Shown here: piece by piece, positions 31,833 to 41,530 of the stretch | Layout: each line of letters begins with the position of its first letter | How positions within the stretch are numbered: position 1 is the first letter of the stretch | Assembly: GCA_029557895.1 (NCBI GenBank) | Contig: JAKQHT010000024.1 | Location: forward strand, 37,602 to 101,601 | Length of the DNA: 64,000 nucleotides | Reading direction: 5' to 3' | From: Bacteroidota bacterium | GTDB taxonomy: Bacteria; Bacteroidota; Bacteroidia; Flavobacteriales; Flavobacteriaceae | Program-made: the position numbers and the translations under genes | The notes under the pieces: generated by a model | What the model was told of the DNA's origin: nothing | The model's input: only the letters and a program-made list of their open reading frames with translations | The model's database searches: none

Positions 31833-33740
31833 ATGACAAAAGGAAATATCAATGTGTCAGTAGAAAACATTTTTCCACTGATAAAAAAATTTCTGTACAG
31901 TGACCACGAAATCTTTTTGAGGGAACTTATCAGCAACGCTACCGATGCGACCTTAAAACTGAAACATCTTACGAGCATAGGTGAAGCCAAAGTGGAATAT
32001 GGCAATCCAATCATCGAAGTAAAAGTCGACAAGAAAGGCAAAAGGCTTTACATCACCGACCAAGGTATCGGAATGACAGCCGAAGAGGTTGAAAAATACA
32101 TCAACCAGATTGCGTTTTCGGGCGCCGAAGAGTTTTTGGACAAATACAAAGACGCCGGAAAGGACACAGGTATCATTGGGCATTTTGGCCTTGGTTTCTA
32201 CTCGGCCTTTATGGTAGCCGAAAAGGTGGAAATCATTACCAAATCGTATAAAGATGAACCCGCAGCGCACTGGGTATGCGACGGTTCACCGGAGTTTACC
32301 TTAAAAACTGCCGACAAAAAAGATCGGGGCACAGAAATCATCCTTCACATTGCCGATGATTCAAAAGAGTTTTTGGAAGAATCAAGAATCCGTGAATTGT
32401 TGCTGAAATACAACAAATTCATGCCAATCCCGATCAAATTTGGGACCAAAGAGATCAACGACCCTGATTTTGAACCCAAAACCATCACCGACAAAGACGG
32501 CAAGGAATCCAAAGAACCCCATAAGAAAATTACGGTTGACAATATCATAAACAATCCCAACCCGGCCTGGACCAAACAACCAGCCGATCTGGACACCAAA
32601 GATTACCAAGAATTTTACAGAGAGCTCTACCCAATGCAGTTTGAAGAACCTTTGTTCAATATCCACCTCAATGTAGACTACCCCTTCAACCTGACCGGCA
32701 TCTTATATTTCCCAAAGATGACAAGCGACCTCAACATCCAGAAAGACAAAATCCAATTGTACCAGAACCAAGTGTTTGTGACCGATAATGTAGAAGGTAT
32801 CGTGCCGGAATTTTTGACCATGCTGAAAGGCGTTATCGATTCTCCTGATATCCCGCTGAATGTATCAAGAAGCTATTTGCAGGCCGATGGTAATGTAAAA
32901 AAGATTTCCTCGTACATCACCAGAAAAGTGGCAGACAAGTTAAAATCGTTGTTCAATGACAACCGCGAGGATTTTGAAAAGAAATGGAACGACATCAAAA
33001 TCGTAATCGAATATGGAATGTTGTCCGAAGATAAATTCTTTGAAAAAGCCGATGCTTTTGCGCTTTATCCTACAGTTGATGGTTCTTTTTTCACTTGGGA
33101 CGAACTGATTAACAAAATCAAGGACAACCAGAGCGACAAAGACAATAAAACCGTGATCCTGTATGCTTCAAACGAAGATGCACAGCACAGTTATATTGAA
33201 GTTGCCAAAACCAAGGGCTACGAAGTGTTGCTATTGGATTCTCCAATTGTGTCGCACCTGATGCAAAAACTCGAATCCAGCAAGGAAAACATATCTTTCG
33301 CAAGGGTGGATGCCGATCACATTGACAACCTTATCAAAAAAGAGGACACAAAAATTTCAAAACTGTCCGATGAACAGAAAAAAGAACTGGAAACCGTGAT
33401 CAAAGGCGCAGTACCGTCAGAAAAGTTTATGGTTCAACTCGAAGCCATGGACAGTGACGCATCGCCCTTCATCATCACACAGCCCGAATTTATGCGGCGC
33501 ATGAAAGAGATGCAGGCCACTGGCGGAGGCATGTTTGGCATGGGCAATTTCCCTGAAATGTACAACCTTGTCATAAACACCAATTCTGAATTGGTTGGGG
33601 AAATTCTCAACACAAAAGAAAAAGACGCACAAGAACGCCTCATCAACCAGAGCCTCGACCTTGCGAAGCTTTCTCAAGGTTTGCTCAAAGGCAAAGAATT
33701 GAGCGACTTCATAAAACGCAGTTATCAAATGATCAAATAA
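31833..33740 (+). CDS. htpG: Molecular chaperone HtpG (Hsp90)
   Basis: FLRELISNATDATLKL, GHFGLGFYSAFMVA. Confidence 0.97.
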   Translation: MTKGNINVSVENIFPLIKKFLYSDHEIFLRELISNATDATLKLKHLTSIGEAKVEYGNPIIEVKVDKKGKRLYITDQGIGMTAEEVEKYINQIAFSGAEEFLDKYKDAGKDTGIIGHFGLGFYSAFMVAEKVEIITKSYKDEPAAHWVCDGSPEFTLKTADKKDRGTEIILHIADDSKEFLEESRIRELLLKYNKFMPIPIKFGTKEINDPDFEPKTITDKDGKESKEPHKKITVDNIINNPNPAWTKQPADLDTKDYQEFYRELYPMQFEEPLFNIHLNVDYPFNLTGILYFPKMTSDLNIQKDKIQLYQNQVFVTDNVEGIVPEFLTMLKGVIDSPDIPLNVSRSYLQADGNVKKISSYITRKVADKLKSLFNDNREDFEKKWNDIKIVIEYGMLSEDKFFEKADAFALYPTVDGSFFTWDELINKIKDNQSDKDNKTVILYASNEDAQHSYIEVAKTKGYEVLLLDSPIVSHLMQKLESSKENISFARVDADHIDNLIKKEDTKISKLSDEQKKELETVIKGAVPSEKFMVQLEAMDSDASPFIITQPEFMRRMKEMQATGGGMFGMGNFPEMYNLVINTNSELVGEILNTKEKDAQERLINQSLDLAKLSQGLLKGKELSDFIKRSYQMIK

Positions 33741-33763
33741 AAGTAACTGTCAATTTTTAATAA

Positions 33764-33893
33764 GAGGCTGTCTCAAATGCTTTCTCTTGTCAAGCTGAAT
33801 AGGTTTATCCTTATTTAACTGCTTAAAAACAATACCATAGAGGTATAAATCAAAGCAGTAATGGCAAGAAAGAACACTTTTGGGACAGCTTTT
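33764..33893. repeat. Imperfect inverted-repeat element, copy 1
   Basis: Left GAGGCTGTCTCAAATG...TTGTCAAG, right end revcomp AAAAGCTGTCCCAAAAGTG...TTGCCAT; same end motif as 46741-46875. Confidence 0.65.
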
Positions 33894-34048
33894 GCCTATC
33901 TGATCTTTCCAAATCGAACTTTTAATGCATTGATATAGCGACTAAAACGGTTTTGCTCCTTTCAAATCAATAAACAAAAGAAAAAATCTGAAGGTATTTC
34001 TCATAAAATAGGCAAAGACACCTTTGCAACCTACACGATCAAAGATTG

Positions 34049-34912
34049 CTAAATAATCTCTTCAACGTGCCTTTTGATGTTTGAGGCTATCTTTTCAACG
34101 GGAAGATCATTGGCGTCAAGCCCAAACGGATCTTCAATTTCTTCGGCGATGAGCTCCAGGCTTGCAAGGACATAAAAAATGAAGATGACCACCGGAATGG
34201 CATAATATCCCAAACTGAACACATAGCCAAACGGCAGCGTCATCACATAAAAGAAAATAAATTTTTTGATAAAAGCACTGTAAGAATATGGGATTGGTGT
34301 GTTCTTGATACGCTCACAGGCTCCGCAAATGTCCGTCAACGCCTGCATTTCGTTGTTCAAGACAATCAGTTGGTCACCAGTGATTAGCTTCCTGCAGTAC
34401 AAGTCGTTGATCTTATGGAAAATCTTTGCGGCAACTTGGTTGGGCCGATGCTTTTGTTGATCGATATCAATCTGAACGTCATCAAACAATTGCTTACCGG
34501 TCTCCACATTGGTCAGATGCTTTGCCAAAACTGACGCATATCCCGGAATATGTTTTCTAAAGTACTCCCGTTCGTGGTTTTCCTGCAATATTACCGACAA
34601 TTTGATGGCCAAATTCCTACTGTTGTTCATCAGTGCGCCCCACAGCTTTCTTCCTTCCCACCAACGGTCATATGCGGTATTGGTCCTAAAGACCAAAAGC
34701 AACGAAATCACAAAACCCAACATGCCGTGCATGACCGTGATCCGTGACAGCGGGCTTTTTTCTGACAACTTCCAATATTCAAGTTCAAGATAGGCCACAC
34801 CATAGGTGTATAGCCCTATGAAAATCATCATTGGAATGAGTTGTCTAAACGTATCGGATTTATGGAAACGGAAAATAAAAGTTATCCAGTCTTTCGGGTT
34901 GTACTGTACCAT
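34049..34912 (-). CDS. Bestrophin family ion channel
   Basis: VISLLLVFRTNTAYDRWWEGRKLWGALMNNSRNLA and C-terminal IEDPFGLDANDLPVE. Confidence 0.9.
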   Translation of the reverse strand: MVQYNPKDWITFIFRFHKSDTFRQLIPMMIFIGLYTYGVAYLELEYWKLSEKSPLSRITVMHGMLGFVISLLLVFRTNTAYDRWWEGRKLWGALMNNSRNLAIKLSVILQENHEREYFRKHIPGYASVLAKHLTNVETGKQLFDDVQIDIDQQKHRPNQVAAKIFHKINDLYCRKLITGDQLIVLNNEMQALTDICGACERIKNTPIPYSYSAFIKKFIFFYVMTLPFGYVFSLGYYAIPVVIFIFYVLASLELIAEEIEDPFGLDANDLPVEKIASNIKRHVEEII

Positions 34913-35099
34913 CGGGAATCTGCTTTATCGATGCGCAAAATTAAAAAAATGTTTTGCTTAAAGACATGTTCGGGATCAACACCTTTACAACCAATCAACA
35001 ATCGGTATTGCAGGAGCAAAAAAACCAGTCAATATCAATTTTTTTATTACAAATTAAAGTATCTTTAGGGTTGTTCAATCCATAACAATGCCACATAAC

Positions 35100-35788
35100 A
35101 TGAAAAAACCTGTCTTTTTTCTGTGTTTTGCCCTTGTATTTGCTTCCTGTAAAGACAGCAAACAACCTCAACAAAACGAGGTCAATAGAGATACTAAAAT
35201 ATACGAAGATTTTTCTGCTTTACTCAAAAGTTATTATGAAGAAAAAAATAAAATATACCCTTTAGAAGCAACAATCATCGGAGACACAAGGCACAACGAT
35301 TATTTGCCCAACTTTCTCACTGGTGAATTCATACAAAAAGAGCGGAAATTCTACTCGGATCCCAAAAACAGCTTCATGCAATTCAAAAACGATGAACTTA
35401 ATGAAAACGAACATTTTAGCAAACAGGTATTACTCTGGGAATACGATATCAACCTCCAAGAACCACTCTTTAAAATTGAAACACCGATTGATCAAATGCG
35501 GTCGACGAACCTGTACATAGGCCAATGGGCAAGTGGATCGGGAGTACAACCTTTTAAAACCCCACAAGATTACAAAAACTGGCTCAAGCGCCATAACGGC
35601 AACCTTTCGTGGATGGCAAGTGCAAAACAGCGTATGAGAGAAGGCACCGTAAGCGGCAACGTATTATCAAAACCATTGATTATAAGTGAGTTGCCGCAAC
35701 TTAAATCCTAGAACTGGACACTTTAACGCTTGACCTTTTGGAAGAAAAGATAAACCACCGGATCACAACTGTAAAAAATGCTTCGTAA
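35100..35788 (+). pseudogene. DUF885-family lipoprotein, internal deletion remnant
   Basis: Intact N-terminus (SADKQ-type lipobox FASCKD, IGQWASGSGVQPFKTPQDYKNWLKR) stops at 35711; out-of-frame TLTLDLLEEKINHRITTVKNAS* at 35717-35788 resembles the family C-terminus. Confidence 0.65.
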
Positions 35789-36761
35789 ACTGTTGACATA
35801 TTCCACTATTCTTTTGGCGATCGCACAGGCAATCTCCCAAACCGTCATTAAAGACGAAACAACAAAACAGCCGGTATCTTTTGCAACCATATCATTCGGC
35901 AATGGCAACGGTGTCTTTGCCGATGACGAGGGCAGTTTTATTTTCACTGAAAAATTGTACCCTGATATAGACACACTGTACATATCTGCTCTCGGGTACA
36001 AAGATTTGGTGGTTCCTTCAGTCAACCTTGGCCCAACGTTGTACATGAAAACCCAAATAGATCATCTCAATGAAGTGGTCATCCGCAACACAAAAGATCG
36101 GAAATTCAAGGAAGAAACATTAAAGCCCTACCTTGATGACGATTACTACCATTGTTGGCTTCCTACGATAGAGTCTGAAATTGCAGTATATTTTCCGAAT
36201 GACGGCCAAAAAACACAAGAAATAGCCAAAGTACACATCCCCGTCACGCTCGAATCAAAAGACTGGGAAAAACGAAAAAAAGCCAATACCGAAAAACAAC
36301 CTTTTTCCACATTGTTCAAGGTGAAATTTTATTATAACGACAATGGCCAACCAGGGAAAGCGCTCACATATGAGACCATCGTGTTCAGAACCACAGAAAA
36401 AAATGGGAACACCTTTGTGCTTGATGTGTCACAACATACCATTGATGTTCCAGACAATGGTTTTTTTGTATCGTTGCAAGTTTTGGGCTATACCGACCAT
36501 TCGGGTAAATTGTTGCCCAATAAAAAATACAAAGAAATCAAAGATGGCAAAAACACTGTCAAAATTCCCACAAATTTCAGGCCCCTACTCCCCTTTACTG
36601 ACAAAATCCCCGGAAACAGGACTTTCATAAAGCGGGTATTTATCAATGACAACAAATGGTCCAAATTTGAAAAAGATGGCGATGTACAGTCCGGATTGTT
36701 AAAGCTTGGCCTCAACAATTATGGTATTGGCGTGACTTACAAGGTTTTCCGTGAAGAATAA
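35778..36761 (+). CDS. Secreted protein with carboxypeptidase-like regulatory N-terminal domain
   Basis: Signal peptide then VIKDETTKQPVSFATISFGNGNGVFADDEGSF...LYISALGYKD. Confidence 0.75.
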   Translation: MLRKLLTYSTILLAIAQAISQTVIKDETTKQPVSFATISFGNGNGVFADDEGSFIFTEKLYPDIDTLYISALGYKDLVVPSVNLGPTLYMKTQIDHLNEVVIRNTKDRKFKEETLKPYLDDDYYHCWLPTIESEIAVYFPNDGQKTQEIAKVHIPVTLESKDWEKRKKANTEKQPFSTLFKVKFYYNDNGQPGKALTYETIVFRTTEKNGNTFVLDVSQHTIDVPDNGFFVSLQVLGYTDHSGKLLPNKKYKEIKDGKNTVKIPTNFRPLLPFTDKIPGNRTFIKRVFINDNKWSKFEKDGDVQSGLLKLGLNNYGIGVTYKVFREE

Positions 36762-36769
36762 AGGGTCAA

Positions 36770-37444
36770 TCACTCAACTGCAAAATCAAAATACGTATCC
36801 GGAAACGGTTCCCAACGCAATGTAAAATGCCACCATTCTTTGGGGTAATTCCTAAAATTGTGCGATAGCATAACCCTTTGCAACAACATCCTGTTAGCCA
36901 TTTGGGTTTCTGTAATCCCTTCATAATCAACCCAGGATTGCTCTCCGAAAAAATCATACGGACTGCCCATATCCAATGGAACACCTGTATTGCCGTCTAT
37001 TATGGTCAGGTCAACGGTACTGCCCCTACTGTGCCCCGAACGCGATGCAATGTAGCCTTCACTGAACAAATGTTGTTTATCCACTTTCGGGTAAAATTCT
37101 GATTTCTTGATGGTATCTTTCAAAATCTTTGCCCATTGCACAAAATGGTCAACCGCTCGTTGCGGACGGTAGCCATCATACACTTTGAGGCAAAGATTGT
37201 GCTGTTGGAGTTCGTCCTGAACCCTTTTCAAGGCTTCTGCAGCCTGCACCGTCAGTATCAATTTATTGGAATGGTAGCCCGTGATGGTATCTCCAACAAA
37301 GTTGTTGGCAGAAAAGTAGCGAAGCTCCACATCAAGGTCCTTAATGACCGACTGGACATAGACAAATCCTTCAGGCAACTCTTGTTGCCGAGGAGCAAAC
37401 AGCACAGAGAATGCAACTATATATAACAGGGTATTGAATTTCAT
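36770..37444 (-). CDS. D-alanyl-D-alanine dipeptidase (M15D, VanX-like)
   Basis: LCLKVYDGYRPQRAVDHFV, SGHSRGSTVDLTI, EWWHFTL. Confidence 0.9.
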   Translation of the reverse strand: MKFNTLLYIVAFSVLFAPRQQELPEGFVYVQSVIKDLDVELRYFSANNFVGDTITGYHSNKLILTVQAAEALKRVQDELQQHNLCLKVYDGYRPQRAVDHFVQWAKILKDTIKKSEFYPKVDKQHLFSEGYIASRSGHSRGSTVDLTIIDGNTGVPLDMGSPYDFFGEQSWVDYEGITETQMANRMLLQRVMLSHNFRNYPKEWWHFTLRWEPFPDTYFDFAVE

Positions 37445-37536
37445 AATCTGTTTGCTAATTTACTAAAATTACCCAATGTGACAGAGCTTGTCCAAAATTA
37501 GATCTATATTGGTCAAGCAGTTTAAAACAAAGAAAA

Positions 37537-37560
37537 AGCCGAGGTCCCTCAACCTCGGCT
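37537..37560 (-). terminator. Intrinsic terminator in the 5' region of the dipeptidase gene
   Basis: AGCCGAGGT-TGAGGG-ACCTCGGCT followed by TTTTC on minus strand. Confidence 0.75.
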
Positions 37561-37889
37561 CTCCTAATTTGCTTTTTATTTATACTGTAGATTTGGGGTC
37601 TCCAAAGCCAACAACATAATGCAAATATTAATTAATTAATCCATTGAACTAAAAACTAATTTAGTACACACCAAAAGTAAAATTAAAATTTAATTATTTG
37701 GTTGAAATGCATATTATTTCGATGAAATGCAATAAATTTTAACATTTATAGATTAAATACGATAAATAATCGACAAAATGCATGTTTCGAGGTGTTTTTG
37801 AGGATACATTTTTTATCCAAAAATATAAATGCAATTGTTACGTTTTTGAATTATACAATAAATTTACCGCAACAAAAATTAGCATCAAA

Positions 37890-38816
37890 ATGAAAAATTT
37901 GCTTCTATTGGCATGCTGCCTACTTACATGCACATTGTCCTTTCCCCAAGAAATGGGCCACAAAGAAAGTGAAGTTGCCATATCAAAACACATTGATGGC
38001 ACCCTGTTGGTACCGGAGCAAGGCGCAAAAACCCTGGCGATCATTATCGGTGGGTCAGGCCCAACAGACAGGAACGGCAACCAAAATTTCCTAAAAACAA
38101 ATAACCTGAAAAAACTGGCTGTTGGATTGGCGGAAAATGGCATTGCTACCTTCAGGTACGATAAGCGGGTCGTGAAACAGATTCGCAAAGGCGCTTTGGA
38201 CCCAAATATTATGTTTGACGATTTTGCAAAAGATGCTATGGACGTCATCAAGTTTTTTAGGGCAGAAAACACATTTGAAAAAATCTTCATCTTGGGACAT
38301 AGCCAGGGAAGTCTCGTTGGCATCTTGGCTTCAATGGACAGCGTTGACGGCTTGGTATCCATAGCGGGAGCAGGACAGAGCATTGACAAAGTGATCACCG
38401 AACAAATCCAAAAGACCGCACCAATGCTCGCTTCTGAAGCCGAACGCGTGTTTAGCGTTCTGAAAAAAGGCAAAACCACTAAAGATTACCCACCTGCACT
38501 GGCATCAATTTTTGACACTGACCTACAGCCTTTTATGGCCAACTGGATGAAATATGACCCGGCAGAGGAACTAAAAAAACTGGACATACCTGTACTTGTT
38601 GTCAACGGCACCAAGGATTTACAGGTAAGCGTTGAAGAGGCAAAACTGTTGAACGATGCCGCAAAACATTCTGAATTTGTTTTGATAGAAAAGATGAACC
38701 ATGTGCTTTTTATCATCGAAGGCGATGACCAAGAAAACGCAAAATCCTACAACGACCACGCCGGAAAGGTTTCGGAAGCGCTCATTACAGCTGTATCGGC
38801 ATTCATCAACAAATAA
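37890..38816 (+). CDS. Alpha/beta hydrolase, secreted
   Basis: Signal peptide; FILGHSQGSLVGILAS nucleophile elbow; start at MKNLLLL. Confidence 0.85.
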   Translation: MKNLLLLACCLLTCTLSFPQEMGHKESEVAISKHIDGTLLVPEQGAKTLAIIIGGSGPTDRNGNQNFLKTNNLKKLAVGLAENGIATFRYDKRVVKQIRKGALDPNIMFDDFAKDAMDVIKFFRAENTFEKIFILGHSQGSLVGILASMDSVDGLVSIAGAGQSIDKVITEQIQKTAPMLASEAERVFSVLKKGKTTKDYPPALASIFDTDLQPFMANWMKYDPAEELKKLDIPVLVVNGTKDLQVSVEEAKLLNDAAKHSEFVLIEKMNHVLFIIEGDDQENAKSYNDHAGKVSEALITAVSAFINK

Positions 38817-38833
38817 AGCACGTACCAATAACA

Positions 38834-38861
38834 AAATAGCACCTCTTTCAAGGTGCTATTT
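38834..38861 (+). terminator. Rho-independent terminator-like hairpin
   Basis: AAATAGCACCT-CTTTCA-AGGTGCTATTT. Confidence 0.7.
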
Positions 38862-39120
38862 CGATTAACTAACCAACCAAAATGTAAAGTTAACGTCTCT
38901 AAAGGTTAACTACTCCTTTTTTCTGTGTAGAGCATAATCATTTACATTTTACTTAAACCAAACTTCGTGCCAAACAATACAATTTTTCAAAAAAACTCTA
39001 TGGATTGTCAGAATTGGCCACAAATAAACTTGAGCACAATCTGTTTGTAGCACCTCATTCAAACGGACAATTTTTTTAAAGGGTAAATTGTGCTATTTTG
39101 CAGCTTAAATATCATAATAA

Positions 39121-40386
39121 ATGGAAAACGGACCACTTTTTGCAAATGACGGTATAGTCTTTGGACTATTGATGCTCGCTCTCGGATTTGTGTTTTACAC
39201 CGAATCAAAAACTTCTGGGTTTTGGCCCAAATTCTATACTTACGTCCCCGGACTTTTGATGTGCTACCTTATTCCCGCAATTTTTAATTCTGCCGGCCTC
39301 ATCGATGCCAATGTATCCAAAACCTATTACGTGGCAAGCCAATACCTACTCCCGGCATCATTGGTACTCTTGACCATCAGCATAGACCTCAAGGCTGTTT
39401 TCAATCTTGGATGGAAAGCCCTGGTTATGTTTTTTACCGGAACTGTGGGGATAATTATTGGAGGTCCTATAGCCATATTGATTATATCTAGCTTCTCTCC
39501 GGAGACCGTGGGAGGCGCGGGTTTTGACGCTGTCTGGAGAGGACTTGCCACACTGGCGGGCAGCTGGATTGGCGGCGGGGCCAACCAAGCAGCGATGTTG
39601 GAAATCTATGAGTACAACCAAGAACTCTATGGCGGCATGGTATTGGTGGACATTGTGGTTGCCAATATATGGATGGCCGTGCTACTTTATGGTATTGGCA
39701 AGAAAAATAAAATAGACAGTTGGCTCAAGGCCGATAATTCCGCCATTGATGAGCTGAAAATAAAAGTACAGGATTTTACCGATAAAATAACCCGCAATCC
39801 GTCTGTAACAGACATTATAATCATACTGATGTTCGCTTTTGTATCTGTAGGGGTTGCACATTTGGGAGCAGAGAAGATATCATCCTATCTCATGGAAAAT
39901 TTTGAGGCCGTCAGTGACCCAAAAAGTGCGCTGTCTTCATTTGGCAGCAACTTCTTTTGGCTGATTTCCATTGCAACCCTAATGGGCATCCTTTTGTCTT
40001 TCACAAAAGCCAAAAACTACGAAGGCGCAGGGGCAAGCAAGATAGGAAGCGTTTTCATTTACATTCTTGTCGCGACCATCGGGATGAAAATGGATCTTGG
40101 AAAAATATTTGAAAATCCCGGACTTATCTTGATAGGATTGGTCTGGATTTCGATACATGCATTGCTGCTGATCATTGTGGCAAAAGCCATAAAAGCACCC
40201 TACTTTTTCTTGGCGGTCGGCAGTCAGGCCAACGTGGGTGGTGCAGCATCTGCCCCAGTGGTAGCAGCAGCTTTCCATCCGAGCCTGGCAACCGTTGGCG
40301 CCTTATTGGCTGTCTTTGGTTATGTTATTGGCACCTATGGCGCCATTTTATGTGCCGAACTGATGAAAATAGCTTCCAACGGTTAG
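39121..40386 (+). CDS. DUF819 family integral membrane protein
   Basis: Multi-TM; LAGSWIGGGANQAAM and GSQANVGGAASAPVVAAAFHPSLA. Confidence 0.85.
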   Translation: MENGPLFANDGIVFGLLMLALGFVFYTESKTSGFWPKFYTYVPGLLMCYLIPAIFNSAGLIDANVSKTYYVASQYLLPASLVLLTISIDLKAVFNLGWKALVMFFTGTVGIIIGGPIAILIISSFSPETVGGAGFDAVWRGLATLAGSWIGGGANQAAMLEIYEYNQELYGGMVLVDIVVANIWMAVLLYGIGKKNKIDSWLKADNSAIDELKIKVQDFTDKITRNPSVTDIIIILMFAFVSVGVAHLGAEKISSYLMENFEAVSDPKSALSSFGSNFFWLISIATLMGILLSFTKAKNYEGAGASKIGSVFIYILVATIGMKMDLGKIFENPGLILIGLVWISIHALLLIIVAKAIKAPYFFLAVGSQANVGGAASAPVVAAAFHPSLATVGALLAVFGYVIGTYGAILCAELMKIASNG

Positions 40387-40439
40387 TAACAATCTATAAT
40401 TTATTATGATATTTGCGCACCAAATTCCAAATCAAAAAA

Positions 40440-41132
40440 ATGAAAAAATCACTCATTTATCTTTTAGTTGTTTTATTATCCGGATGTGCGAAAGACCAAT
40501 CCAATTTCACTTTGAAAGGCAATATCAAAGGATTAAAAAAAGGCACAGTATATCTCCAAATGCTGAAAGATTCCGGTTTGGTGACGATCGACTCGCTCGT
40601 TATCAATGGCAATCCTGCTTTTGAGTTGAGCACGGCATTAGAATCGCCCCAAATGCTTTACCTTAAATTGCACAAATATGATAATGAAGATCATATCGTA
40701 TCGTTTTTTGCTGACAATGGCACCACAGAGCTGACAACTTCTGTTAAGAATTTTGAACTTGACACCAAAATCAAAGGCTCCAAACAGCAGCAAAAACTCG
40801 AAGAATACCAACTTATGATGTCAAGGTTCAACGACCAAAACCTGACTTTGATCAAAGAAAGCCTTGATGCCCAAAAAGACATGGACCCAACAAAAATAAA
40901 TGAAGCACAGGCGAAAATTGACAACCTGCTCAAAAGAAAATACCTATATACGGTAAACTTTGCCGTGAACAACCACGATAGCGAAGTGGCACCTTACCTT
41001 GCTCTGGCAGAAATATATGATGCCAACGTGAAGTTTCTCGACACAATAAACAATTCGTTGACACCCAAAGTAAAGGCGTCGTTTTACGGCAAAGAACTCC
41101 AGAAGTATATTGACGAAAGGAAGAAAGAATAA
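40440..41132 (+). CDS. DUF4369-like lipoprotein
   Basis: Lipobox LLSGCAKD, FTLKGNIKGLKKGTVYLQMLKDSGLVTIDSLVINGNPAFELS. Confidence 0.75.
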   Translation: MKKSLIYLLVVLLSGCAKDQSNFTLKGNIKGLKKGTVYLQMLKDSGLVTIDSLVINGNPAFELSTALESPQMLYLKLHKYDNEDHIVSFFADNGTTELTTSVKNFELDTKIKGSKQQQKLEEYQLMMSRFNDQNLTLIKESLDAQKDMDPTKINEAQAKIDNLLKRKYLYTVNFAVNNHDSEVAPYLALAEIYDANVKFLDTINNSLTPKVKASFYGKELQKYIDERKKE

Positions 41133-41180
41133 CGGAATACACAACATCGTCAAATTTAAAAATTTACTACCGATGTCAAT

Positions 41181-41210
41181 AAAAAAAAGCCCCACAAAGG
41201 GCTTTTTTTT
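41181..41210. terminator. Bidirectional rho-independent terminator
   Basis: AAAAAAAAGCCC-CACAAA-GGGCTTTTTTTT. Confidence 0.9.
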
Positions 41211-41230
41211 ACTTCATTAGGATAGTCCAA

Positions 41231-41500
41231 TTACCCCAATTTGTTCAATTTTTCGATAAGTTCGTTTCCTTTGATTTCCAATTCTTTTTGAATAGCCCTG
41301 AAATGTTCTTTCTTGTTCTCAACATTTTTATCGTTCACTTTTGCTATCAATGCATCAAAGACGTCAATTGCTTCGTCCACAATCGCATCGCTCTCTTTAG
41401 TGTCTTTTTTTGGATTGCTGTATTCCCAGATATAAACCGCCTCAATAATGTCACCAAGGACAAAATTGATGTCTTTCTTAAGGTTTCTTACGTTTGCCAT
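41231..41500 (-). CDS. Conserved small hypothetical protein
   Basis: 89-aa acidic helical ORF bounded by terminator and manA. Confidence 0.6.
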   Translation of the reverse strand: MANVRNLKKDINFVLGDIIEAVYIWEYSNPKKDTKESDAIVDEAIDVFDALIAKVNDKNVENKKEHFRAIQKELEIKGNELIEKLNKLG

Positions 41501-41530
41501 AACTTTGATATATTTTATTTGGGCACAAAG

